Below, piece after piece: positions 11,906 to 22,308 of a stretch of DNA of 64,000 nt. The stretch lies in assembly GCA_963555705.1 (NCBI GenBank), contig OY743179.1, forward strand, positions 22,328,692 to 22,392,691, given 5' to 3'. The translations under genes and the position numbers were made by a program. Within the stretch, counting starts at the first letter, position 1; each line of letters opens with the position of its first letter. The notes beneath the pieces are model-generated. The model was given only the letters and a program-made list of their open reading frames with translations. It was not told the origin of the DNA and searched no databases. The stretch is from Ligustrum vulgare (Eukaryota > Streptophyta > Magnoliopsida > Lamiales > Oleaceae).

Positions 11906-12592
11906 ATGGATCTAGACCGTGTACTAAGGATTGAGCAACCTGCTCCTCTTACGGATGAAAGTTCATCTAATCAAATGAGGAACTTTGAGAAGTGGGATTG
12001 CTTAAATTACGTGAGTCTCATGATCATTAAGTGCGGCATTCCGGAAGCCTTTAGTGGCATAGTATCTAAGGAGGTAAATGATGCCAATGAATTCCTTACC
12101 GAAATTAAGAAACGTTTTGTGAAAAACGATAAGGCTGAAACAAGCACGCTTATGCAAATTTTGATTTCAATAAAGTATAAAGGCAATGGGAAAAATAAGG
12201 GAGTACATCATGTAGATGTCTCACACTGTTTCAAAACTTAAGGAACTAAAACTCGACTTATCTAATGACTTGCTCGTGCATTTGGTATTGATATCGCTTC
12301 CTGCACAATATAGTTAATTTAAGGTTAGTTATAACTGTCAAAGTAGAAATGGACTCTCAATGAGCTCATTTCATAGTGTGCAAGCTTCTTGCACAATTCA
12401 GTCACTTTAAGGTCAGTTGTAACTATCAAAGGAAGAAACGAACTCTAAATGAGCTCATTCTATTTAGTGTGCAAGAGGAAGAAAAGTTGAAGCAGGACAG
12501 AACTGAAAGTGTTCACTTGGCAAACACCTCTAAAGATAAGGGCAAGAAAACAAATAAAGAAAATAAAGTTGTTAAGGGGCTATTAATTTTAT
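11906..12592 (+). pseudogene. Copia gag (UBN2/retrotransposon gag) remnant
   Basis: The frame from 11906 encodes a typical plant copia gag N-terminus (LRIEQPAPLTDESSSNQ, FEKWD, EVNDANEFLTEIKKRFVKND). The family protein packages element RNA in cytoplasmic particles. The frame is lost at 12241. Recognisable gag continues in other frames to about 12592 (VQEEEKLKQDRTESVHLANTSKDKGKK). A segment of about 89 bp is tandemly duplicated with divergence inside the gene (12297-12384 and 12385-12474), which itself destroys the frame. The zinc-knuckle, protease and integrase parts expected next are absent: the sequence passes to a short linker and then straight into RT. Confidence 0.82.
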
Positions 12593-12957
12593 AATCCCAC
12601 ACTTAAGTCAATTTTTGAAACGGGAACTGCAACATTTTTGAGGAAGTTGAGTTTGGGGGAGAAATAAGGTTAGAGATATTGTCTTTAAGGAAGAAGTTGA
12701 GGAAGGATCGGTTTCGATTCCTACTATTACTTTTGACAATGTGCAAGTTTCTATGCATGTCATTGATCAAGAAGTATATTCGGAACCTCAACTAGACAAT
12801 GTTGAAGAACCTCCCATCCAAAATAAGGTAAATTTCAGAAGTACAAACTCAACAACCTCAATAACTAAATCCATTAAGGAGGTCCACGAGATAAAGGAAA
12901 AATGCTATTCCAGATAATTAAATAGTATTTCTCCAAGAATATAAGGAAAATAATGGA

Positions 12958-14490
12958 ATGGTGAAAGATTGTTCAATCAATTTCCATCAGGCCATGCAGG
13001 TATCTAACTCTCAAAAGTGGATTGATGCCATAAATAAGGAGTATAAGCATATGCAAGACAATAAAGTTTGGGATCTTGTCCCATTACCAGAAGGTGCGAA
13101 GCCCATTGGTCTTAAATGGATTTTTAAACCAAGAGGGATTCGAAAGGTAATGTGGAAAGATATAAGGTTCATCTTGTATCTAAATGCTTTGCAGAGAATG
13201 ATGGCATTGATTATAAAGAGACTTTCCCTTTGGTTTTCTACGAAAGACTCTTTCAGGAAAGTCAGGTTGTTGCACATTTTGACCTCGAGCTACATCAAAT
13301 GGATGTTAAGATGACGTTTCTCAATGGAGACATTGATGAGACGGTTTGCAAATTAAAGAAATCCATTTATGTGCTAAAGCCAGCTTCTCGTTAAGGGTAA
13401 TACAAATTTCATCAAGTAATTATCTCATTTGGTCTTGAGATTAATGCTGTTGGTAGTTGTGCGTATTACAAGTTCAGTGGGAGTAAGTATATTTTCCTGG
13501 TTTTCTATGTTGATTATTGCTTGCCACCAATGATATATGCATGTGACATAAAATTATGAGATTTTTTGTCAAGGAATTTTGAGATTAAAAATCTTGGTGA
13601 CATCTCTTTTGTATTAGGGATTCAGATACATCGGGATTGTTCTCTGGGTATTCTTGAATTGTCACAAAAGGGCTATATCGATAAAGTACTTAAGAAGTTT
13701 GGCATGCAAGACAGTAAATTAGGGGACAGCCCTATCGCTAAGGGAGACAATTTAGTCTCAACTAATGCCCGAAAAGTTATCTTAAAGAAATGCAGAGGAT
13801 CCCATATAGTTAAGCTATAGAAAATCTGATGTATGCTCAAATTTGTATGCGTTCGGATATTGCATACGTTATTGGGATACTAATGAGATATTTAAGTAAC
13901 CCTGGGATGGATTATTTGGAAAGCAGTCAAACATGGGTTATAAGGTATTTAAAGAGAACAAAAGATTACATACTCACATACAGAAAATCGGATCAGTTGG
14001 AGATCATATGGTATTATGATTTCGATTTTACTAGATGCCAAGAAAGTAAAAGATCCACATCAGGCTACATTTATCTGCTGGTTGGAGGAGCTATTTCCGG
14101 AAGGAGTGCTTAACAAACACTTTAGCTTCTTTCACTTGGCAGCACAGTTTGTAGCAATTTTGGAGGCATCTAATTATGGAATATAGCTGCGAAATTTTAT
14201 CACAAGCCTGTGATTCTGTACGGTATAGAAAGACCACTAAAGTTATATTGTGACAATAACTCAGCAGATTTATGTTCCAGTAACAACAGGAGCTCAACTA
14301 AGTCAAAATACATTGACATAAGTTCCTGGTTGTGAAGGATACAGTTCAGAGTGGACACGTGTCAATAAGAGCACATTGGGACAAACTCCATAATTGCGGA
14401 TCCGCTTACTAAAGTATTACAACCCAAGGTCTTTCATGGGCACAATACTCATATGAGTGTTGTATTTCTTGAGGATATTCGGTTTCAGTG
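12958..14490 (+). pseudogene. Copia reverse transcriptase / RNase H remnant
   Basis: Fragments in shifting frames match the copia RT and RNase H order. They include SQKWIDAINKEYKHMQDNKV and PIGLKWIFKP near 13010-13135, LELHQMDVK and FLNGDIDE near 13290, FEIKNLGDISFVLGIQIHRD near 13575, an MRSDIAYVIGILMRYLSNPG block near 13845 and RSTSGYIYLLVGGAIS near 14050. Beyond 14113 RNase H and the pol tail continue broken to about 14490. The RT catalytic YVDD reads YVDY at 13506-13517, so the active site is lost apart from the frameshifts and stops. It is clearly non-functional. Confidence 0.85.
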
Positions 14491-14900
14491 GGAGTTTGTA
14501 TTTTGGGTGCATTAGACACATTTATTGTCCTTTTGGATACAGTTTAAAGTTAAAGTTATTTACAGCTGTAAGGTTTCAGGTTTATTATCTCTGAACTTGT
14601 TTGAGGATGATCTCACTAAGGTTGGACCAGTTGGAAATAGGCATGTTGAAGATCACATTAAATGTAATTTCCATGCTACACATCCATACTTGATCCATGC
14701 CATTCAGTTATGTCGATATACGTGATCATTGATAGGTTTAGTTACGATTAATGTAGCGAAAGTCGCTTTGATCCTATGTTGATATAATTGATAGACCGGA
14801 TTGTTTGGGGATGCATTCAGTAATAATAGTAAAATTCTGAGTACTCATAAGGTTATGATTGATACACAATTGTAAGGTTACACATATAGCCCAAGTGGGA

Positions 14901-15351
14901 GATTTTAATCAATCGTGTGGGCTTATATGTGAATTATTGTGTATTGAATAAAAGACTATCAATTTTGGTTAAGCACATTTAAAGTGATCTAATAAGAATT
15001 TTATATATATCGGGCTTTAATGCATCTAATTAAATGTATGGGTTTTTATGTGTAGATACCAGGCCATTACCTAATTCATGATGGGCCGGATTAGGTTAAC
15101 TGGCAATACAGTATATAAAGTCGGTTATGGTCCCTGAATCATACGTATTGTTCATTCCTTTTGACATCTCATCATCAGAGAGAAAATACTGACTACGTAT
15201 CGATTTAGAAGATCCGACCGCCGAATCGTTTATCGTGAATCATATTTGATTAAGGTACGCTTCCGCTTCAGTTATTTAATTCTTGATAATTCAGCATGAT
15301 GATTTATTTTGGATCATAGATAAATAATTATCTGTGATAAATTTTCTAACA
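14901..15351 (+). repeat. 3' LTR of copia element 1
   Basis: It matches the 5' LTR with 11 differences in about 451 bases by eye and ends TTTCTAACA. Its first roughly ten bases (TGTAAGGATT region) are missing: the purine tract GTGGGA runs directly into GATTTTAATC. This fits a small deletion between two short ATTT repeats. Confidence 0.88.
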
Positions 15352-15356
15352 GATAT

Positions 15357-15802
15357 AATTTAAAATATTTGAATAGCTAATACATCTTTAACAATTTAGA
15401 GGGACAATCTTGTACTTATTTGCATTCAATAAGTTTGGTAAAGATAAAATAATTGAGTTTGCTGAGATTAATTTTTTTCATTTTACTATATCCGAACTCG
15501 TTAGTAATTTTTTAAACTAAAAAATATATAAGATTCAGTTCGATTTAAGTGATTTTTTAAACATTGAAATCAAACTACTTCGAGTGGTTTGAGTTTTTTT
15601 CAAATCAAATCAAACTATTTAACTTTTTAAACAAGCCAAACTAAGCTACTTTAGCTGTTCGGTTCGATTTGATTTTACAATTTATTTGTTCATCCTAGTA
15701 TTTAGGATCATATTTACAATTTGCAAATCATAATTTTCAAAATTACATTTTGCATGCTGCATTTACTTGTTGGTAACAAAAAAAACTCTGTAAAAATACC
15801 AT
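15357..15802. other. AT-rich intergenic DNA
   Basis: No gene or clear repeat is visible. It contains simple GATTTGATTT / AAATCAAATC runs near 15590-15680. Confidence 0.4.
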
Positions 15803-15807
15803 TCTTT

Positions 15808-16284
15808 TGTTGTGCGGAAGCGAATTAACCGACGGTTCGACCAATGCAAAAATAGAAATAACGAATTCGAAAGAGAAAGAGAACAACACAAGATTTACGT
15901 GGTTCGGCAAATTGCCTACGTCCACGGAGGGAGATTCCAAATTTCCACTAATATGACAAATGTGGAATACAAATATCTCTACCTCACCAAACAAACACTC
16001 TTTCTCACAAACTACAAAAGAAGAACACTTTACAAGTGCACCTCTCCAAATGCTCAAGTACTACAAACTCTCCCAAGAGAAAACAAAGGAATTGTTCTCT
16101 TCTACTTGATGTTCAAAAAACAAAATGAAGCATGCCTATTTATAGGCTAAGAGAATGAATCACAACCATCAATTTTATTTCCACATCTATGGTGGAAATT
16201 CAAGTGCTCCATTTTTGACTAATTGATGCCAAACTTTGCCAAACTTTTGACTAATTGATGCCACTATTGAAATAATGGCTAACA
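15808..16284 (-). repeat. 3' LTR of copia element 2 (full length)
   Basis: 477 bp. On the minus strand it opens TGTTAGCCATTATTTC and closes CCGCACAACA. A TATA-like CTATTTATAGG occurs at 16136-16146. The adjoining purine tract (GCCAAGGTGGAGAT on the minus strand) marks the internal side. Confidence 0.9.
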
Positions 16285-16388
16285 ATCTCCACCTTGGCTT
16301 CAATCTTGATTCAAATGAACTGCTTCCAAACAAAATGAGAAAGAGTGTCTCCAATTGTGCCTCTTGGCACCACACACCTCGTAGGTGT

Positions 16389-19300
16389 TTAAATTCGCAG
16401 GATGTTAATCAAGTCCAAACAATGATTGAACTTGATCGCTGTTACCACTTTGGTCAACATATTTGCAGGATTTTCAGCTGTTAGAATCTTTTGAAGTAGG
16501 ATCTCCCCTTCTTCAACAATTTCCCGCACAAAATGATATCTAACATCGATGTGCTTCGTCCGTGCATGGTAGACTTGGTTCTTTGCCAAATGAATAGCAC
16601 TCTGGCTATCACAATACACAGTGATGTGTTTCTGAACGACTCCCAATTCACCAAGTAACCCCTGCAGCCAAATTGTCTCTTTAACAGCCTCTGTAACTGC
16701 CATATATTCTGCTTCTGTCGTAGACAAAGCGACTGTAGACTGTAAAGTGGACTTCCAACTGACTGGAGCTTTTGCAAGAGTAAACACATATCCAGTCGTT
16801 GGTCGACGTTTATCCAAATCACCAGCATAGTCAGAATCAACATATCCAACTACGCAATGACCAAGTGAATCATCCCGCTCAAACACTAAACCAATATTAA
16901 TGGTTTTCAAAATATACCTTAACATCCATTTCACAGCTTGCCAATGTCCTTTACCAGGACTATGCATATACCTACTCACCACTCCAACTGCATGTGAAAT
17001 GTCAGGTCTTGTACACACCATTGCATACATCAAACTTCCAACTGTATTTGCATAAGGAACTTTTGACATGTATTCTCGTTCCGCGTCGGTGTTGGAAGAC
17101 ATCGTAGAGCTAAGCTTGAAATGAGGGGCAAGTGGAGTACTTACAGGTTTTGACTGATTGTCTAGACCAAAATGTTGTAATACTTTCTTCAAATACTGCT
17201 TTTGAGTCAGACAAAGCTTACCTCTGTTTCTTTCTCTGCTTATCTCCATGCCAAGAATCTTCTTTGCCTCGCCGAGATCTTTCATCTCGAACTCTTGGTT
17301 TAGCTGAGCCTTCAATCTGTCAATTTCTTCATGGCTCCTTGATGCAATCAGCATATCATCAACATACAAGAGTAGATATATGAAAGATCCATCTTTTAGC
17401 TTGTGAAAATAAACACAATGGTCAAACTTGCTTCGTGTGTACTTTTGCTCCAACATAAACTTGTCAAATCGCTTATACCACTGCCTCGGTGACTGCTTAA
17501 GTCCATATAGCGATTTGCTCAATTTACAAACCCAATTTTCTTTTCCAGCAACCCTGAATCCTTCTGGCTGAGTCATATAGATTTCCTCTTCCAAATCACC
17601 GTGCAGAAAGGCGGTCTTCACATCAAGTTGAACTAGTTCCAAGTCAAACTGCACTACCAAGGCCAATAAAATACGAATGGAAGAATGTTTCACAACTGGA
17701 GAAAATACTTCATTATAATCAATTCCTTCCTTCTGAGCGTAGCCTTTAGCCACCAACCGTGCCTTGAAGCGAACCTCGTTCTTGTCAGGAAATCCTTCTT
17801 TCTTTGTAAATACCCATTTGCACCCAATTGCCTTCTTATCCTTCGGAAGTTGAGCTAGCTCCCACGTTTTGTTCTTCTGAAGGGACTGCATTTCATCTGC
17901 CATAGCTTCCTTCCACTGATCATTTTCAGAACTTCTGACAGCTTCTTTGTAAGTAGAAGGAACATCATCATCTACAATTGGAAGTGCATAGGCCACCATA
18001 TCAACAAATCGAGCAGGTTTTCGAATTTCTCTTCGTGGCCTATCAACTGCAATTGATCTCGGTTGCGATGGAGGTTCTTGGGTTGAAACCTCCTCTTCTT
18101 GTTGTTCTTCAACATACTCCTCTGCTATTGGAGTTTCACCTGCTGGGTCAATCAAAGTTGCATCAAACTCCACCTGTTGCGGAACTTGCTCCACCTGCTG
18201 CTGAGCACCCTCGGTCACCTTTTTCAACATAGCAGATTCATCAAAAGTGACATCCCTGCTAAGAATTATCTTCTTCATATCAGGACACCATAAGCGATAT
18301 CCCTTTACTCCAGAGCTGATCCCCATAAACAGTGCTTTCTTAGCTCTTGGATCCAACTTAGATTCTTTTACATGGTAGAATGTAGTGGAACCAAAAACAT
18401 GTAAAGAATCATAGTTTGTAGCAGGTTTTCCATACCAAACCTCCATAGGTGTCTTATTTCCAATGGCAGCAGATGGTAAACGATTAATGAGATGACTCGC
18501 ATATATTATTGCCTCAGCCCAAAATTTCTTGTCCAATCCAGCATTAGACAACATACATCGAACCTTCTCCAGCAATGTTCGATTCATGCGTTCAGCCACC
18601 CCATTCTGCTGTGGTGTATTTCTGACTGTGAAGTGTCGCATAATACCTTCATCTTGGCAGATTTTAAGAAACGGATCACTCTTGTATTCTCCACCATTGT
18701 CTGATCTGAGTCGTTTGATTTTTCTGTCCGTCTGCGTCTCCATCATCTTCTTCCATATAAGAAAACGATCTAATACTTCATCTTTTGTCTTCATCAGATA
18801 CACCCAAACTCTTCTGGAAAAATCATCGACAAAAGTAACAAAATAGTGCATACCTCCCAAGGAAGATGTCCTTGTAGGTCCCCACACGTCTGAGTGAACA
18901 TAGTCCAGAATACCTTCTGTATTATGGATTGCAGTACCAAACTTTACTTTTGTCTGTTTTCCCAAAATACAATGTTTGCAAAAATCCATCTTGTATGTTT
19001 TTGCTCCTTTCAATAGGCCTTGCTTCACCAGAGTTTGCATAGCTTTTTCACCAGCATGTCCCAACCGCATGTGCCAAAGTTTTGTGATTTCTGAATCTTC
19101 GTCTTCTCCTGATGCTGTAGCCGCCAATCCAATAACTGTATTACCTTGGAAGTAATACAAATTATTTCTCCTAATGCCTTTCATTACCACGAGTGCGCCT
19201 TTAGCAATTTTCAGAACTCCATCTCGTATAGTCACGAACAAGCCTTTAGATTCTAAGGCTCCCACGGAGATGAGATTCTTACTCAAATCTGGTACATACC

Positions 19301-20411
19301 TTACGTCTGTCAGAATTCTAGTTGATCCATCATGACATCTCAAACGGATTGAACCTATCCTTGTTGTTTTCAAGATCTCATCATTGCCGAGGTAAACAAC
19401 ACCACCATTTAGTTCTTCGAGTTTGAAGAACCACTCCCTGTTGGGACACATGTGATAAGTGCAACCCGAATCCATAATCCATTCGTCTGAGTGAGATATA
19501 CTTGATGTACTAGCTAGAACAAATTCTGACTCATCATCTTCACACTTGGCTATATTGGCTTCTGAAGTAGCTCCAGCAATACCTTTAACCTTGTCTTTGT
19601 TCTTCAGCTTTGGACAATCCTTCTTCCAATGACCTTTTTCATGACAGAAGGCGCATTCATCTTTAGCAGGCTTGCCCTTCGAACGAGATCTGCCCCTTCT
19701 CCCGGGATTACGACTTTGAGCACGACCTCTTATAGTATAGGCTTCTCCTGCTGAACTTCCATGTTCCTTTTGATCCTTCTTTCGGATCTCATTGTTGTAC
19801 AAAGCAGCACATACTTCATCAAAAGTAATTTCATCCTTTCCATGAAGTATCGTAGTGACAAGGTGTTCATATTCATCGGGAAGAGAAGTCAAGAGCAACA
19901 TGGCCTTATCTTCATCCTTGAAAGATTCTTCAAGATTTATCAACTCAGCTACCAATTTCTTGAACTCGGTAATATGGTTGTACATAGTTGTGCCAGGTTG
20001 ATATCGGAAGCGAAATAACTTCTTCTTCAAATAGAGTCTGTTTTGGCAGCTTTTTGATATAAACTGCTTCTCCAACTCCTTCCATAATTTGCTTGCCGAT
20101 TTCTCCATCATATATGGGAACTTTTGCTCTCTGGTGAGACACGAACGGATGATCACACAGGCACTCCGATTGATTCTTGTCCATTCTAGATCATTCATGT
20201 CAGCTGGCTTATCTTCTTCAAGAGCAATGTCTAGCTCTTGTTGAAATAGCGCATCCATAACTTCACATTGCCACATAGTAAAGTTATTTGTGCCATCAAA
20301 TTTTTCCACGTCTATTTTTGCATTAGTTACCACTGTTCTTGTTGAAGACACAGTGGGCCTTGAAGATCCATCTAAAATGGCTGGAGGTGGGTCCTCAGTC
20401 TCCGTCGACAT
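16389..20411 (-). CDS. Copia gag-pol polyprotein, intact
   Basis: One frame of 1340 residues encodes everything a copia element needs: particle protein, protease, integrase, reverse transcriptase and RNase H. Seen in order: gag with a zinc knuckle CX2CX4HX4C at residues 253-266; protease Asp-Ser-Gly at 314-316; integrase zinc-binding His447, His452, Cys478, Cys481 and catalytic Asp508, Asp571, Glu607; RT YVDD at 1016-1019; RNase H with Asp1192, Glu1233 and Asp1268. The length is normal for copia (about 1300-1450). ATG 20411 is the first start, about 130 bases inside the primer-binding site. No stop or frameshift is present. On motif grounds it should be able to act, in cis or in trans, if transcribed. 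I did not assign a copia lineage. Confidence 0.95.
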   Translation of the reverse strand: MSTETEDPPPAILDGSSRPTVSSTRTVVTNAKIDVEKFDGTNNFTMWQCEVMDALFQQELDIALEEDKPADMNDLEWTRINRSACVIIRSCLTREQKFPYMMEKSASKLWKELEKQFISKSCQNRLYLKKKLFRFRYQPGTTMYNHITEFKKLVAELINLEESFKDEDKAMLLLTSLPDEYEHLVTTILHGKDEITFDEVCAALYNNEIRKKDQKEHGSSAGEAYTIRGRAQSRNPGRRGRSRSKGKPAKDECAFCHEKGHWKKDCPKLKNKDKVKGIAGATSEANIAKCEDDESEFVLASTSSISHSDEWIMDSGCTYHMCPNREWFFKLEELNGGVVYLGNDEILKTTRIGSIRLRCHDGSTRILTDVRYVPDLSKNLISVGALESKGLFVTIRDGVLKIAKGALVVMKGIRRNNLYYFQGNTVIGLAATASGEDEDSEITKLWHMRLGHAGEKAMQTLVKQGLLKGAKTYKMDFCKHCILGKQTKVKFGTAIHNTEGILDYVHSDVWGPTRTSSLGGMHYFVTFVDDFSRRVWVYLMKTKDEVLDRFLIWKKMMETQTDRKIKRLRSDNGGEYKSDPFLKICQDEGIMRHFTVRNTPQQNGVAERMNRTLLEKVRCMLSNAGLDKKFWAEAIIYASHLINRLPSAAIGNKTPMEVWYGKPATNYDSLHVFGSTTFYHVKESKLDPRAKKALFMGISSGVKGYRLWCPDMKKIILSRDVTFDESAMLKKVTEGAQQQVEQVPQQVEFDATLIDPAGETPIAEEYVEEQQEEEVSTQEPPSQPRSIAVDRPRREIRKPARFVDMVAYALPIVDDDVPSTYKEAVRSSENDQWKEAMADEMQSLQKNKTWELAQLPKDKKAIGCKWVFTKKEGFPDKNEVRFKARLVAKGYAQKEGIDYNEVFSPVVKHSSIRILLALVVQFDLELVQLDVKTAFLHGDLEEEIYMTQPEGFRVAGKENWVCKLSKSLYGLKQSPRQWYKRFDKFMLEQKYTRSKFDHCVYFHKLKDGSFIYLLLYVDDMLIASRSHEEIDRLKAQLNQEFEMKDLGEAKKILGMEISRERNRGKLCLTQKQYLKKVLQHFGLDNQSKPVSTPLAPHFKLSSTMSSNTDAEREYMSKVPYANTVGSLMYAMVCTRPDISHAVGVVSRYMHSPGKGHWQAVKWMLRYILKTINIGLVFERDDSLGHCVVGYVDSDYAGDLDKRRPTTGYVFTLAKAPVSWKSTLQSTVALSTTEAEYMAVTEAVKETIWLQGLLGELGVVQKHITVYCDSQSAIHLAKNQVYHARTKHIDVRYHFVREIVEEGEILLQKILTAENPANMLTKVVTAIKFNHCLDLINILRI

Positions 20412-20538
20412 TTTTCAAAAAAAATAAAATCTCAAAAAAATATATATCAAGATCCCTGTTCTCAAAAAATCTTTTCTGATGTGGAAGATCAGTCAGTGCT
20501 GCAACCACAGAGCATACTTAGAATTTTAAGAGAGTCAA

Positions 20539-20551
20539 GGCTCTGATACCA
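20539..20551 (-). other. Primer-binding site of copia element 2
   Basis: On the minus strand this reads TGGTATCAGAGCC, two bases inside the 5' LTR, complementary to initiator-Met tRNA. Confidence 0.9.
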
Positions 20552-20553
20552 AT

Positions 20554-20811
20554 TGTTGTGCGGAAGCGAATTAACCGACGGTTCGACCAATGCAAAAATA
20601 GAAATAACGAATTCGAAAGAGAAAGAGAACAACACAAGATTTACGTGGTTCGGCAAATTGCCTACGTCCACGGAGGGAGATTCCAAATTTCCACTAATAT
20701 GACAAATGTGGAATATAAATATCTCTACCTCACCAAACAAACACTCTTTCTCACAAACTACAAAAGAAGAACACTTTACAAGTGCACCTCTCCAAATGCT
20801 CAAGTACTACA
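20554..20811 (-). repeat. 5' LTR of copia element 2, truncated
   Basis: 258 bp matching 15808-16065 with one difference (a C/T near 20715). Homology stops abruptly after TACA at 20811, where the target duplication TCTTT begins. On the minus strand the shortened end starts TGTAGTACTT, so it still begins with TG. Confidence 0.9.
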
Positions 20812-20816
20812 TCTTT

Positions 20817-21973
20817 GGCTATATTTGATAGCGAGGATGGTTAAAAATTTTGCCTAGAAAATTTAACCTACTACCTAATTGGAAAAATGAATTCAACGAA
20901 AATGTGGAAAATTGGCTCGTGAAGGAAGACCCTGAAAAACCTTTTACCTGGGAATTGGAAATAATCAAACACAAGAAAGGAGGAAACTGGTTGGAAAATG
21001 AGCATTTTCTGGGAAAAAAACTTGAATCAAACACAAGAATGTTATATCTCAATTTTTTCGTGCAAAATAGTTACCAATAAATAATACATTATGCGAAATG
21101 ACTATTTGCAAAATATAGAATGTAAATTCTAAAAACACTTTAAATCTAAGTTGCATTTTTCAAAATTCCTGAAGAAGATAAAATCTTGCTTATTGTATTT
21201 ATAATACGTTCAATGCATCTTATAATGTCACCACACAATCGATCATTATACTTCTATTTAACTCCGTGTCATGAGAATTCAATTCGACTTATCTGTTCAT
21301 TCAGGTATCGAATATTTAGGGAGGAAAAAGAGTAGGCCCGTTCATGTCACAATTTTTTTCTTTATTTATTTATAGTCATTACCATTTCCCATTATTTTAT
21401 TTGACATTTTGCTTTTCATGGTTCAACCCGAACTTCAGCTGCTCAACCACTCAAAACCTCAAAATTTCAAATATTATTACAATTTACAACTAAAGTCTAT
21501 CCACGTGAGAACCTCATTTATTGATTATAGTCCATTTCAGGTAAAAACAAAAATACCGGGGAACCCAAAAATCGAACAAAGGACAAACGGTCGTAAATTA
21601 GGCTAATTAGCCTATGTTAGGTAAAAGATTTTTTTAAAAAAAATAAAAATAAAAATAAAAATAAAAATAAAAATAAAAATTTGAAATTTTCTAGATAAAA
21701 TATATAATTAAAAATTAATTCGAGAATGCGTGTGATTAAAAAGTAGTTTGATAATAATTGTTGTTTATAAATAATTTTCTTAGTATTTGTGTGTGTGGGA
21801 GAGAATGGTTTGGTCTAAAAATGCATAAAAGTAAGCTTTATTTTTTTATCTTTTTACTTGGTGGATAGACCCAATTGGGCACAAGAAGACAAATGCTTTT
21901 TTCTCAGTTGTTGACCTAATGCACGCTAGTGTCCAAATTCAATGAGGGACTCCACTCAAGGCGAGCCTTCGTT
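20817..21973. other. Non-coding DNA with a hexanucleotide microsatellite
   Basis: No gene is seen. 20817-21050 is rich in GGAAAAT / ATTTTCC words, resembling the MITE at 33280-33790. 21636-21680 is an (AAAAAT)n array of about seven units. 21700-21810 resembles a degraded copy of the GTTTGGTAAC MITE family. Confidence 0.45.
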
Positions 21974-22254
21974 TGACAATACTGTAACGATTTATAAAAT
22001 AATTATTATTATTTTTTTTTAATATTACAAAGCATTTATAATAAATTCCAATCCATTCCTTCCATGAAAGATCGAACCCAAGACTTAAGTCATGGTAAGG
22101 GTGTCTCTCCCACCTGGGTTATCCCTTGCTTTCAATTATTATTTATGATTTTAAAGTAAAATGTGTGATTAAAAATTGGAAAAAAGAAAATATTTATAAT
22201 TAAAAAGTGATTTAAAAATTTGTGTAATTTATAAATTATTTACCAAACACATGC
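21974..22254. mobile_element. GTTTGGTAAC-family MITE interrupted by a SINE
   Basis: The left part (21974-22010) reads TTTGACAATACTGTAACG then TTTATAAAATAATTATTATT. The right part (22134-22254) carries TTTATGATTTTAAAGTAAAA, GTGTGATTAAAAATTGG, ATTTATAAATTATTTACC and AAACAC, the order seen in the other family copies. The interruption is the SINE described separately; removing it restores the usual spacing. Confidence 0.65.
22011..22133 (-). mobile_element. tRNA-derived SINE
   Basis: Read on the minus strand, this 123-bp unit has a pol III A-box-like TAACCCAGGTGG (plus-strand 22110-22121) and a B-box-like GGGTTCGATC (22070-22079) about 30 bases apart. It ends in an A-rich tail (plus-strand T tract at 22011-22020). 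It is flanked by a 10-bp direct repeat AATTATTATT (22001-22010 and 22134-22143). Short length, internal promoter, A tail and target duplication together define a SINE. It lies inside a MITE. Confidence 0.75.
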
Positions 22255-22308
22255 TAAAACTTAAAATAATATAATCGCAAGAGAGAATAATTTTGTATGT
22301 ATAAGATA

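Larger units (their letters stand above)
9049..15351 (+). mobile_element. Copia-type LTR retrotransposon 1, non-autonomous with eroded interior
   Basis: A 6.3-kb element bounded by LTRs at 9049-9505 and about 14901-15351 and by a 5-bp target duplication GATAT (9044-9048, 15352-15356). It has a primer-binding site complementary to initiator-Met tRNA directly after the 5' LTR and a purine tract (CAAGTGGGAG) before the 3' LTR. The interior is a 2.4-kb non-coding leader, then gag (11906-12592) and RT/RNase H (12958-14490) remnants. Protease and integrase are missing. By eye the LTRs differ at 11 of about 451 positions, far less than the decay of the coding part, so the copy was probably already defective and was moved by enzymes supplied in trans. 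Confidence 0.92.
15808..20811 (-). mobile_element. Copia-type LTR retrotransposon 2, coding-intact, with a shortened 5' LTR
   Basis: A minus-strand element of 5.0 kb. The 3' LTR lies at 15808-16284 and is 477 bp. The 5' LTR lies at 20554-20811 and is only 258 bp because about 219 bp of its U3 end is absent. A 5-bp direct repeat TCTTT flanks both outer ends (15803-15807 and 20812-20816), and the right copy begins exactly where LTR homology stops. The primer-binding site is at 20539-20551 and the purine tract at 16285-16299, both read on the minus strand. Only one difference is seen in the 258 shared LTR bases. The single polyprotein frame is uninterrupted. Loss of U3 from the 5' LTR should remove its promoter, so the copy may be coding-intact yet poorly transcribed. 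Confidence 0.9.

Noticed and set aside
15812..16150. 112-codon frame and its twin at 20558-20857
   Set aside because: Both lie within LTRs of copia element 2; the similarity is that of the LTR, and the frames run antisense to the element.
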